This document shows, piece after piece, positions 18,044 through 26,228 of a stretch of 64,000 bases of DNA. Numbering within the stretch: position 1 is the stretch's first letter; each line of letters begins with the position of its first letter. The notes beneath the pieces were generated by a model. That model searched no databases and was not told the origin of the DNA. It saw only the letters and a list, made by a program, of their open reading frames with translations. This DNA is from Pseudomonas iranensis (GTDB lineage: Bacteria; Pseudomonadota; Gammaproteobacteria; Pseudomonadales; Pseudomonadaceae): positions 3,224,001 through 3,288,000 of the forward strand of contig NZ_CP077092.1 in assembly GCF_014268585.2 (NCBI RefSeq). Reading direction: 5' to 3'. Both the position numbers and the translations under genes were made by a program.

Positions 18044-18571
18044 ATGACGATCGGCTATACCGGCGCCTGGGAAAGCAAGGCGGGCGTAATGGTCCGTGAT
18101 ACCGGGGCGAAAAAGCAGGTTTCGCAGAGCGTCAAGGTGCAGCAGATGCTGACGCTGGTCGGCAATGATCCGAACGCGTTGAACGTCGCTGAGATGGATA
18201 AGCAGGGGCTGCGCAAGCAGATCAAGGGCTTCGACCCGGCCAACGTTTCCGTCAAGCAACTGGGTAACCTCAGCGAGTTTCTGCGCGGGCGTGGGCTGAT
18301 TTCTGAAATTACCTCGATCACCTTGCTCAATGCCGGTGACAAATTCGACCGCTTCGGCGTGCAGAAAGACCCGGAGGCGAAGTTCAACGCGCTGGAATAT
18401 TTCGCCACGCAGCTCGATGCCATCCAGACTAACAGTCTCAATGGCAATTACTACGGCAAGAGCCTGATTCCCGAATTCAAGAAAGCCATTTACGTCCTGC
18501 AGAATCTCAAGACCTATGGCGAAGGCAATGCGGCAGTTCCGTCCGACAAAGGCCTGAAGGCAAAGGCCTGA
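18044..18571 (+). CDS. Hypothetical protein, 175 residues
   Basis: Not recognised. The protein is soluble-looking, without signal peptide or membrane segments, with a mixed alpha-helical character and a Lys-rich C-terminus (KGLKAKA). AAGGA seven bases before the ATG supports this start. An overlapping 263-codon frame on the opposite strand (17804-18595) is considered a shadow because it has no ribosome site. The gene is divergent from the FliA-controlled chemoreceptor and has a partial FliA -10 upstream, so a motility link is conceivable but weak. Confidence 0.7.
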   Translation: MTIGYTGAWESKAGVMVRDTGAKKQVSQSVKVQQMLTLVGNDPNALNVAEMDKQGLRKQIKGFDPANVSVKQLGNLSEFLRGRGLISEITSITLLNAGDKFDRFGVQKDPEAKFNALEYFATQLDAIQTNSLNGNYYGKSLIPEFKKAIYVLQNLKTYGEGNAAVPSDKGLKAKA

Positions 18572-18616
18572 CATCTGCCGATGAAGCCCGCTCATCCGTG
18601 TGCGGGCTCGGGCTGT

Positions 18617-19552
18617 TTACACCGCAGCCATGGCTCGCCCAGTGAGTTGACGTTGTGCCTGGTCGTGTAACTGCTGCATGTGCGGGCAATGCAATGTCAG
18701 CTTGCGCGTGCGGTAGCCGCGATGAAACAACGTCAGCCAGCCTCCTGGATTGTCTTGCGCAGGCGCCAGACCGGTGAAAGCAAAACCGATGGCGTTAAGA
18801 CTGTGCAGATCCACGGCAAACTGTCGCGAAAGCTGTAGACGAATCGAAACCAGCCAGTGCCCGGGCAGCGTTCTCAGCTGATCGAGCAGTTCCGGTTCGA
18901 GTTTTTCCACGAGCATTTCATGCCGATTGCCATGTTGTTGAACCTGAACCGAGGGCCCGCGCCAGCATGCTGCGCTGGGCGAACAGCCAAACGCCGTCGT
19001 CATACGCTCCATGAACGCACGGTAGCGGGTTGGCCACGGCTGCTCCGGCAGCGGGCGCTGATAGCCGTCTATGGCGCGGACACCCAAGACGATCGACTCC
19101 GGTGTTTTGCCGCCAAAGGGTGAGCGGACATAGTCCGGCAACAGTCCGGTGTTATGAAAACCGAGACTGATAGCCATGCGTTGGGTATAGGGGTGGTGGG
19201 TGACCTGTTTGATCGAAACGCTGCGACAACTCAACGCCTGTGCATGAGTCAGCAGTTGCGCGCCCAGCCGCGTGGCGATGTTCTTGCCGCGGGTATCGGG
19301 ATGCACGGCGCTCAAGGCCAGTTCGGCATCGTGCGAGTCATCGCTTTGCCGGTACAGCGTGGCATGGCCACGAATCCGTTCACCCTCGACCGCAACCAGT
19401 GAGTGCCAGCGCTTGGCTGCGTGGTTCTGATTGATCAGGCAGGGCAGGTAGACGTCGCTTTGCACGTAATGATCGCCGTACACCTCGCGAAACAGTTCGC
19501 TGACGGCCGTGGCGTCGCTCTCACGGTAATTGCGCAGGATCAACGGTTCCAT
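18617..19552 (-). CDS. GNAT-family N-acetyltransferase with C-terminal extension
   Basis: A 311-residue protein. Residues about 3-150 form a GNAT domain: LILRNYRESDATAVSELF, then ALSAVHPDTRGKNIATRLG, where RGKNIA is the acyl-CoA pyrophosphate loop. About 150 further residues of unrecognised sequence follow (170-311). The ATG at 19552 is chosen because GGGAGG sits about six bases before it; it overlaps the end of the PaaK-like gene by 32 bases, so the two are coupled. It is the last gene of the Lux-like operon and could acylate an amine or hydroxyl of the pathway product; that role is inference. Confidence 0.8.
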   Translation of the reverse strand: MEPLILRNYRESDATAVSELFREVYGDHYVQSDVYLPCLINQNHAAKRWHSLVAVEGERIRGHATLYRQSDDSHDAELALSAVHPDTRGKNIATRLGAQLLTHAQALSCRSVSIKQVTHHPYTQRMAISLGFHNTGLLPDYVRSPFGGKTPESIVLGVRAIDGYQRPLPEQPWPTRYRAFMERMTTAFGCSPSAACWRGPSVQVQQHGNRHEMLVEKLEPELLDQLRTLPGHWLVSIRLQLSRQFAVDLHSLNAIGFAFTGLAPAQDNPGGWLTLFHRGYRTRKLTLHCPHMQQLHDQAQRQLTGRAMAAV

Positions 19553-20861
19553 CACGCACCTCCCTGTCATGTTGGTCATAGCATCGATGATCGACGATTC
19601 GCAGGCTTTTACCTGCGCGAGGATGGCGCACGAGATCCTCGAAGCCGCAGCTCTGGATACGCAGCTCCAGCAGTCGAGCGTCTCGCAGTGGGGTTATCTG
19701 CGGGTAAAGTTCGATCAAACGAGTCTCAAGTGTGCCGTCAATGCCGGACGATCGTGCGTTCGCCACATATTTCAATGTCAGCACATCCCTGTCGTCGACC
19801 TGTTCAATCACCAATTGCCAATCGTCGCTGCCAGTCGTGCACCTTACGGTGTCGCTGATTTCATCCGTCATCAGCGACAGGATCCCGACCCGCACGCGCT
19901 GGCTGCTACAGCTGCGGCCCCTGAGCGCGAATTTGCGTTGCGCCGTGCCCACCGGTTCGCGCCAGCACGCCAGGTCACCCACGGGATAGCGGATCAGCGG
20001 CATCAAACGGCGATGGAGGTTGGTCAATACCAGCACACCGGTTTTGTCGCAGTCATCGATCCGTGCCCCTGTGTGCGGGTCGATGATCTCCAGCAGAACG
20101 TGGCCGTCAGGCGTGCGGTGTTCGCCCTCCATGCAGTCACGGTGGCTGGCACCGATAAATCCACCGTCGACGCTGGCGTAGCCAATGGAGGCAATGCGCG
20201 CATTGGGCAGCACTTGCCGGAGCAGTTGCCGTTGCGAGGCGAACAGGCTCTCCCCGCCGTACAGCACGCTGTCAATCATCGGCAATACCCGCTTGTGTTG
20301 CTTGAGCCAACCGGCAAAGGTCAATAGCTGCGCGGGCGGGCCGGCCAGCACGTTGATCCGGTGTTGCCCGATGGCATCGGCCAGCCTCGCCGGGTCAACG
20401 TCACCGGTAAACGGAAATTCGGTGACAGCCGGTGTAACGTGGGCCAGGGAATCGTGGATAAACAGGAAACTGGCATAGAGGTCGCCGGCGAAAAACAGAT
20501 TGGCTACTCGGTCGCCGGGGTTGAATTGCGCGCTGAGACTGCGGCCGAAGTCCTCGGCCGTGCGTTGCCATTCAGCGCGCGTATAGACCGACAGTCGGCC
20601 GCCACCGGTTGACCCGCCGGTCTTGAAGACCAGCGCAGCCCGTACGGGGGCAGTCAAGACTGCCCATTCATCAAGGTTCTCGCTGCCAGTCCAGAATCCT
20701 GCAGGATCGAGCACAGGCCATTCACTCAGTCGGTTGAGCGCCTCAGGAACCTTGGCGAGACAGTTGTTGTAGTAGGGCGAATGCTGACGGACAAAGCCCA
20801 TCAATTCGCCAATCGGGTCGTTTTTTTTCACGATGTCTTCTTCTTGTTTCGAATAAGCCAA
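19521..20861 (-). CDS. PaaK-like AMP-dependent acid activating protein
   Basis: About 446 residues related to phenylacetate-CoA ligase/CapK-type adenylating enzymes. KTGGSTGGGRLSVYT is the P-loop-like ATP motif, SVLYGGESL and IGYASVDGGFIG are core motifs, and LIRYPVGDLACWREP corresponds to the YxxGD adenylate-binding motif. It is clearly paralogous to the C-terminal half of the neighbouring LuxC fusion protein. The start is uncertain: TTG at 20861 lacks a good ribosome site, and GTG at 20828 with a purine-rich AAGAAGAAG upstream is an alternative. It starts 14 bases after the fusion gene and overlaps the GNAT gene. Likely role: ATP-dependent activation of a carboxylic acid. Confidence 0.8.
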   Translation of the reverse strand: MAYSKQEEDIVKKNDPIGELMGFVRQHSPYYNNCLAKVPEALNRLSEWPVLDPAGFWTGSENLDEWAVLTAPVRAALVFKTGGSTGGGRLSVYTRAEWQRTAEDFGRSLSAQFNPGDRVANLFFAGDLYASFLFIHDSLAHVTPAVTEFPFTGDVDPARLADAIGQHRINVLAGPPAQLLTFAGWLKQHKRVLPMIDSVLYGGESLFASQRQLLRQVLPNARIASIGYASVDGGFIGASHRDCMEGEHRTPDGHVLLEIIDPHTGARIDDCDKTGVLVLTNLHRRLMPLIRYPVGDLACWREPVGTAQRKFALRGRSCSSQRVRVGILSLMTDEISDTVRCTTGSDDWQLVIEQVDDRDVLTLKYVANARSSGIDGTLETRLIELYPQITPLRDARLLELRIQSCGFEDLVRHPRAGKSLRIVDHRCYDQHDREVRDGTVDPAQLP

Positions 20862-20875
20862 CTCACGTTCGAACG

Positions 20876-23278
20876 TCAGCGGCGAGAGTCAATGACCAAC
20901 GGCGTCTTGCCGCTGTATTTGTTCTGAATAAAGGTCACGGGCAAGCATTGTTCTATGTGCAGAACCAGTACTCCGGTGTCGACGGCGCTCATCAGGGTCG
21001 AATTATTGGCGAGCCGTGCCCTGACCGCGTCGGCTGCAAGTTCGCTGTGCACTTGCAGCCGCTCGATGCCCTCTGCGCTGTGGTCCAGACGCAACTGAAA
21101 CGGAACTTGCAGTCGTGTCGCCAGTTCGCTCAGAGAGATAAAGTAAGTGCCGATACGCAGCAGCGTGCCGTGGCGTTGCAACAGTTCGAAGCGCGGCGAC
21201 TGCAGTCCGCAGGCGCAAACGCCCGGCAGCCAGCGCCCGGTGTCGCCAAGCTCATAACGCTCAACGATCTGACCGCCGTCGCGGGCGAGGGAGGTCACCA
21301 CCAGCCGGCCGACTTGATCATCGACAATCGTTACATCCTCATCGAACGCGACGACTTCCAGCTGCTGGATATCATTCATCAAATGGAACACCCCGTCCGC
21401 TGAAGCCTGGCACGCATGGCCAAGCGGGCCGGCATCGACGCTGCCGTAGATCGCCGAGCGAATGAGCACGACGCCACAACTGCGCAGCAATTCACGGTTC
21501 TGCTCGCTGAGGTGCTCGCCACCCATGAAGACCTTTTCGACCCCGCCATAAGCGCGCAGACGCTCCTGCTCGTTGAGGAACAGGCGATGCAGCGTGCCGG
21601 GCATGCCGACCAGCACATTGACCCGCTGTTCGATGATCAATTGGGCAATTTCCCGATAGTCTTCATCGGCCGGGGCGGCCATGGGCAGATGCGTCACCTG
21701 CAGGCATTCCAGCGCTTTGTTGAGGCTCAGAAAACCGGCGTAGAGCCCGCCACAGTAGAACAGGTTCATGACCCGATCCCGCGCCGGATCGAGGCCGGCG
21801 GCGAACAGGCCGTCAGCCGTTGCGCGCATCTGACGATCGAAATCGCGATAGCTGTAGCCAGCCAGCGCAGGGGTGCCGTTACTGCCGCCGGAACGAAAAT
21901 ACAACTGCGCCTGAGCATTGACGGGTTGGGCGATGAAGGCCGCTTTGTCCATGATCGGAGCGCGCGACTTCGCCGGTAATGGCGCTACATCGAGACGGGC
22001 CTGTCTTGGCAATTGCGCGGTCGCCAGACTCACCGATACCCGCCGACTCAGACGTTGTAACGCATAGACGCCGTCATGGGGCTCGCCCTCGTAACCATCA
22101 TGAATGCTGTCGATCGGTGCGATACGCGTAACCCCGGCTGCGATCAGCGTCCGGGTCAGCTCGACAATGCGCGGTTGCGCGCACACCAGCGCACAGCTTT
22201 GCAAGACGTTGCGCCATGGCTGCAGGGTGGCGGTCAGCAGTGCCATCGGCACGGGATGCAGCAGCACGCTACGAAACAGCGGCGACGGCGCAAGTTGCCG
22301 GTTATGTGCCCAGATCACCCGCCAGCCAGAGCCATTCCAGACCTGTCCGGTTTGCCCGGCAAAGCTCTGCGCCAGACTGGCCATTTGCGTGTGCATGGTG
22401 ATCTGTGAAGCTTCCTGAAGCGTTGGTAACAAAGCGGGCCATTGTGCTGCACGTCGCTTTAGCGCCTGCGCCAGGCGTTCACCGATATCGCACAAAACCT
22501 GCGGATCGTCGCTGTCCACCAGCACCCACTGCGGGCTGGAACAGGCCTGCTGATCCAGGCGGCAGACTTCATCGGCCACGGCATCGAGCGCCTCGGGTGT
22601 GGTCGCTTCAGGGGTGAGATAGACAAAGCTGATGCGGTGCCCCCAATCAATCCAGCGACAACCCGGCGCCAACTGTTGCCGAATGGCTTGCAGCGCCGCT
22701 TCGCCACCCCACGCTGCGACACCGTTGGCATGCTTGCATAACTGGCCCGTCTGCTCGGAGCTCACGGGGATAACCGCCACGTAACCGGGCAATTGCCCGC
22801 TCGCATCGCACGCTACCAACGCGCTCAGCAGTTGCGCCGTCAGGCCTTGATCGCTGCGGCTGGGTCGCAACCAGTTGATGTTGCCGGCCAGCAGACTTTC
22901 GACCACGGCGCAAAAGGCCAGAAGCGGCGCGTTGGCGGGCGTGATGTGCACCACCAGTCCGAGCGGACGCCAGGCTTCGAAGCGCGGCTGGCGATAATCG
23001 ATACGGCGCAATGAATCGGCATCCGCGCCGAGTTCACGCTGGCGCTTGTAGAGCAAGGCCTCAGGCTGGCAGAAATCGATCAGGGCCTGACGTTGTTCAG
23101 GGTCGAGAGGCAGATCCGCGTTAGCGCTGCGCAGATGCTCGGCAAAGGCTGACACGGTTTTGATCACCGTGCTGCTGTCGAGTGATGCCTCCAATTGCTG
23201 CGGCAATGCCTGTTGCAAATGCTGCAGTGCGTCGTCGAGGCTATAAGTGTCGTGCAGTTGTCCATTGATCAAGTACAT
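20876..23278 (-). CDS. LuxC-like acyl reductase fused to a PaaK-like adenylating module
   Basis: An 800-residue two-domain protein. Residues about 10-425 resemble LuxC, the aldehyde-dehydrogenase-like fatty acyl reductase of bioluminescence: PLGLVVHITPANAPLLAF, SLLAGNINWLRPS, and LDQQACSSPQ with C246 at the place of the LuxC catalytic cysteine. Residues about 440-800 are PaaK-like, with RSGGSNGTP (462-470), VFMGGEHLSEQNRELL, YGSVDAGPLGHAC, YELGDTGRW and a CACG pair. One chain could therefore adenylate an acid and reduce the activated acyl group to an aldehyde with NAD(P)H. GGAG lies nine bases before the ATG, one base after the luxE-like stop. LuxC is normally a free-standing subunit, so the fusion is unusual. 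Confidence 0.85.
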   Translation of the reverse strand: MYLINGQLHDTYSLDDALQHLQQALPQQLEASLDSSTVIKTVSAFAEHLRSANADLPLDPEQRQALIDFCQPEALLYKRQRELGADADSLRRIDYRQPRFEAWRPLGLVVHITPANAPLLAFCAVVESLLAGNINWLRPSRSDQGLTAQLLSALVACDASGQLPGYVAVIPVSSEQTGQLCKHANGVAAWGGEAALQAIRQQLAPGCRWIDWGHRISFVYLTPEATTPEALDAVADEVCRLDQQACSSPQWVLVDSDDPQVLCDIGERLAQALKRRAAQWPALLPTLQEASQITMHTQMASLAQSFAGQTGQVWNGSGWRVIWAHNRQLAPSPLFRSVLLHPVPMALLTATLQPWRNVLQSCALVCAQPRIVELTRTLIAAGVTRIAPIDSIHDGYEGEPHDGVYALQRLSRRVSVSLATAQLPRQARLDVAPLPAKSRAPIMDKAAFIAQPVNAQAQLYFRSGGSNGTPALAGYSYRDFDRQMRATADGLFAAGLDPARDRVMNLFYCGGLYAGFLSLNKALECLQVTHLPMAAPADEDYREIAQLIIEQRVNVLVGMPGTLHRLFLNEQERLRAYGGVEKVFMGGEHLSEQNRELLRSCGVVLIRSAIYGSVDAGPLGHACQASADGVFHLMNDIQQLEVVAFDEDVTIVDDQVGRLVVTSLARDGGQIVERYELGDTGRWLPGVCACGLQSPRFELLQRHGTLLRIGTYFISLSELATRLQVPFQLRLDHSAEGIERLQVHSELAADAVRARLANNSTLMSAVDTGVLVLHIEQCLPVTFIQNKYSGKTPLVIDSRR

Positions 23279-23279
23279 A

Positions 23280-24410
23280 TCAGTGATTCTCCAGTAATTC
23301 AGCAGCCGCCAGTGCGCAGCTTCTGCCCGCCGTGGTGCCGGCGCGGCCGTGCAGTTCGAACCAGTCGCTGGTCAATCCGCAGCCGCAACTTGCGCCCGGG
23401 TGCAGCGTGGCCAGATCGCTCATGACCACGGCGTGAGCAGGGCTGGAAGCGATGTAAGGCGAGACGAACCCGAGCAGGCCTTGCTGGCCATAGGGCAGCA
23501 ATGAAAAGTCCCGCGGATCGCGAATCAACACCCGCGAATACACCGGCGCATGAAAATGGTGATGGGCGCATTCGATGTAAGGCACGGCATGCTCGACAGC
23601 GCCGTAGCCGTCTCGGCAGCGGACGGGGTCGATGCCCAGTTGCCGGTGGATTTGCGCATATAGCTGTTGCTTTGGGATTTCCTGCGCGGCCTGGGTTTTC
23701 CAGCCGCCGCCAAAAAATGCCAGCGAACCGGCGGGTAATTGCAGATCCTGCACAGCGGTAGCCTGCATGCGTTGCAGGGTCTGCCAGAGGAACGCCGGAA
23801 AGCCGAAAATTCTTACCGGCAAACCTTCTTCAGCGAACGACTGCAACGCGGCGATGACGCCGAACGCATCGAATTGATGGCCGCTGCCGGTAAGGCGCAA
23901 GGCATGGAACACGCGGTTGACCGGGGCAAACTGGCAGAGAAACTGGTCGGTGAAGGAAGTGCCGAGCGTTATGCGGCCCTCGGGTTCATGGCTAAGCAGC
24001 AGGTAGTTGCATGGCGTCTGCGGCGTGTCCCAGCCGTAATGGCGGAAGATCTGCGCGACCATGAATTGCGCGCTCGCCAGGCTGCGCTCGTCGTAGCGCA
24101 TGCGGCTCTTCTGTCCGCTGGTGCCCGATGAAGTCAGTTCGAGGGCATCGGCGCCGGTACTGCTGAGCAAGAGGTGTTGCTTGAAGAAACTGGCGAAGAT
24201 CGGCGGCAGTCGCGACCAGTCATCGAGCTTGTCGAGATCCTCGGGCGCAAGTGCATGGGCCTTGAGCCAGTGCTGATAGCCGGGCGTATGGGCGCAGTGG
24301 AAGCGGCTGATTTCTGCCATTGCCCGATCAAACAGATCGGGAATTGTGGAATCCGCGCAATAGGGATCCGTCAACGCGCACAGCGCGTCGGTAAAGGGCA
24401 AGTGAGTCAT
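23280..24410 (-). CDS. LuxE-like acyl-protein synthetase
   Basis: A 376-residue adenylating protein of the LuxE family, which activates a carboxylic acid with ATP and passes the acyl group to its own cysteine before handing it to LuxC. Visible: ELTSSGTSGQKSRM (P-loop), SLAFFGGGWK, a glycine/acidic RDGYGAVEH and a C-terminal CGCG region. C365, 12 residues from the end, lies where Vibrio LuxE has its acyl-accepting cysteine (C364). AAGGAAC precedes the ATG at 24410; a TTG one codon earlier is less likely. It lies ten bases after the transporter gene and one base before the LuxC-like gene. Confidence 0.87.
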   Translation of the reverse strand: MTHLPFTDALCALTDPYCADSTIPDLFDRAMAEISRFHCAHTPGYQHWLKAHALAPEDLDKLDDWSRLPPIFASFFKQHLLLSSTGADALELTSSGTSGQKSRMRYDERSLASAQFMVAQIFRHYGWDTPQTPCNYLLLSHEPEGRITLGTSFTDQFLCQFAPVNRVFHALRLTGSGHQFDAFGVIAALQSFAEEGLPVRIFGFPAFLWQTLQRMQATAVQDLQLPAGSLAFFGGGWKTQAAQEIPKQQLYAQIHRQLGIDPVRCRDGYGAVEHAVPYIECAHHHFHAPVYSRVLIRDPRDFSLLPYGQQGLLGFVSPYIASSPAHAVVMSDLATLHPGASCGCGLTSDWFELHGRAGTTAGRSCALAAAELLENH

Positions 24411-24419
24411 CAATGTTCC

Positions 24420-25667
24420 TTATTGAGGCGAAGCCACATCAGGCGTGGTGGTTTGCAGGAGGTGGTACATCAGGGGCAGGCACATCAGCCCGCCGAATGC
24501 GGCCCACATAGCGAAATATTCAAGACGGGCGCCGCCACCGATGGCGGCAATCAGCGAACCGCCGAGCCCCATGACGGCAATCGAAATCATGCCGGTCAGC
24601 GCCGATACCAGCCCTTTGCTGTCATCACTGGAAAACAGCGCCAGGCGATACACTGCCGCATTGCTCATGCCCAGCCCGACGGCGTAGAGCGCCACGCTGG
24701 CCACTACCGGTCCAGGTCCGGCACCGAGCAATGCGCACGCCGCCAACAGCAGCAGACCCAGACAGAACGGCCAGAGCGCCAGTTGAATCAATTGCTGCAA
24801 TGAGTGGCTCTGCAGCAAGCGGTCGAGAATCAGATTGCCGGCGATCACCGCAGAAAATACCGGGATCTGCCACAGGCCATATTCCAGTGACGTCAGTTCC
24901 AGAACCCGCACCAGCAGCAACGGTGCGAGGCCGATCCAGGCAATCAGCGGCAGACTCATCAGGCCCAGCGCCAGACTGGCGCAGAGGAAGCGCGGATTGC
25001 CCAACAGCGCGGCGTAGCGCTGCGAAGTGCGGCGCAAGGAGAAAGGTACTTGGGGATTTCGATGCCCGTCGCGGCGCTCGACGCCTACGGTTTCCGGCAT
25101 CCACAAATACAGACCGAGCCACACCAGCGCGGCGCCGCCGCCGAGCAGCAGAAAAATCTCGCGCCAGCTCAGCCATTCCAGCAGCACTATGCCAAGCAGC
25201 GGCCCGAGCAGCGGCGACAACAGAGCGACATTGCCCAGCAGCGCCATGAGCCTGACGGCGTCAGCTTCGCAAAAAACCTCCTGCAACGCCGGGTAGCTCA
25301 CCGCTACGAGAAACCCCAGCCCCATGCCTTGCAACAGACGCAACAGGTTGAACGCTTCAATACTGTGGGTTAAAAAAGCTGCCGCGCACGACAAACCGAA
25401 CAGTGCGCTGCCAATCAACAACAGCGGCCGGCGGCCGAATTGATCGGACAACGGCCCGAGGAACCACTGCAAGCAAACGCCACCCAGCAGATAAAGATTG
25501 AACGCATTGGGTACATGCCGCGAGTCTGCCTCGAGGTCGGTTGTCACGGCCAGCATCGCCGGCATGATCACGTCGCTGCCCATGTAGGTCAGGAGTTCGA
25601 AAGCGGTCAGCGCCAGACAGAAACCTGCCACTTGGCGGGGGCCGATGTTGATAAGTGTTCTCTGCAT
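24420..25667 (-). CDS. MdfA-like MFS drug/product exporter
   Basis: A 415-residue major facilitator protein with about 12 membrane segments. The N-terminus closely follows E. coli MdfA: an acidic pair spaced as in MdfA E26/D34 (ELLTYMGSD), then QWFLGPLSDQFGRRP (motif A) and RLLQGMGLGF. MdfA exports chemically varied lipophilic or cationic compounds by proton antiport. As the first gene of the Lux-like operon it most likely exports the product or protects against a toxic aldehyde. ATG 25667 has AGGG at a workable distance; the ATG two codons upstream is too close to it. Confidence 0.88.
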   Translation of the reverse strand: MQRTLINIGPRQVAGFCLALTAFELLTYMGSDVIMPAMLAVTTDLEADSRHVPNAFNLYLLGGVCLQWFLGPLSDQFGRRPLLLIGSALFGLSCAAAFLTHSIEAFNLLRLLQGMGLGFLVAVSYPALQEVFCEADAVRLMALLGNVALLSPLLGPLLGIVLLEWLSWREIFLLLGGGAALVWLGLYLWMPETVGVERRDGHRNPQVPFSLRRTSQRYAALLGNPRFLCASLALGLMSLPLIAWIGLAPLLLVRVLELTSLEYGLWQIPVFSAVIAGNLILDRLLQSHSLQQLIQLALWPFCLGLLLLAACALLGAGPGPVVASVALYAVGLGMSNAAVYRLALFSSDDSKGLVSALTGMISIAVMGLGGSLIAAIGGGARLEYFAMWAAFGGLMCLPLMYHLLQTTTPDVASPQ

Positions 25668-26021
25668 GAGCATCCCTGTTTATCGGTTGTAGGAAGTTCG
25701 CAGAGCCTAGGCGCAGACCTGTGCCGGACCTAGCCGTTTGCTGCGTCAGCAGATTTCAAAAATTTACGGCATGTTTAAAGGGCTGGCGCAAAGCCAAACG
25801 TGTTTACCTTGGCTGGTGTTGTGGCAGAAACAACAATGCCCGCTTTGGCGCGGGCATTGTTTGCATGACATCAGGTGGACGGTTGAGCCCTCTTGCAGCC
25901 AAAACGCTTCGGCGGCTGTAACATGAGCGCCGTTTGCATCGACGCATGCCCGCAATCGGTCAAGCGCATGACATGCACGCGGATACACACCGGATTCATT
26001 CCATCGTTTCAGGAAACCGCA
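25668..26021. other. Divergent intergenic region upstream of the Lux-like operon
   Basis: No gene is supported in these 354 bases. The promoter of the leftward operon must lie here, but no strong -35/-10 was recognised. CCTAGG at 25707 and CCTAG at 25729 give short inverted arms 80 bases or less from the exporter start, possibly an operator. A perfect hairpin occupies 25832-25861. Confidence 0.5.
25832..25861. terminator. Perfect 11-bp hairpin, terminator-like, no gene assigned
   Basis: AACAATGCCCG and CGGGCATTGTT form a perfect 11-bp stem around an 8-base loop. Short T-rich sequence flanks it on both strands (TTGTTTGC on +, TTGTTTC on -), so it could terminate in either direction. No open reading frame ends here, leaving an unannotated small RNA or an attenuator as options. 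Confidence 0.5.
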
Positions 26022-26210
26022 ATGACCCAGAAGCAACGCTTGATTTATTCGATTCTGATCGCCCTGTCCGTACTGGCGATCATGCTGGGCCTGTCCTGGC
26101 TGCAAAACGCCGGCATGATCACCGAGAAAACTTTCCAGTACGTCGCGATCGGCGTGGCGGTGGTTGTCGTGGTGATCAATGGCGTGATGCGCCGCAAGGT
26201 CAAGCCGTAA
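26022..26210 (+). CDS. Small two-helix membrane protein, 62 residues
   Basis: Residues about 8-28 and 38-57 are hydrophobic, separated by a short loop (QNAGMITEKT), and the C-terminus is basic (RRKVKP), predicting both termini in the cytoplasm. AGGAAA lies seven bases before the ATG. It resembles small conserved pseudomonad membrane proteins of unknown role. It is convergent with the Fur-like gene, 18 bases away. Confidence 0.72.
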   Translation: MTQKQRLIYSILIALSVLAIMLGLSWLQNAGMITEKTFQYVAIGVAVVVVVINGVMRRKVKP

Positions 26211-26228
26211 CGGCGAGCACCCGGTGCC

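Noticed and set aside
17804..18595. 263-codon minus frame overlapping the 18044 gene
   Set aside because: It has no ribosome site and would run through the divergent promoter region, whereas the + frame has AAGGA before its ATG.
25700..25740. Possible lux box (ACCTGT...CCTAG) before the exporter gene
   Set aside because: The symmetry is poor and the spacing does not match known LuxR-type sites, so quorum control cannot be claimed.
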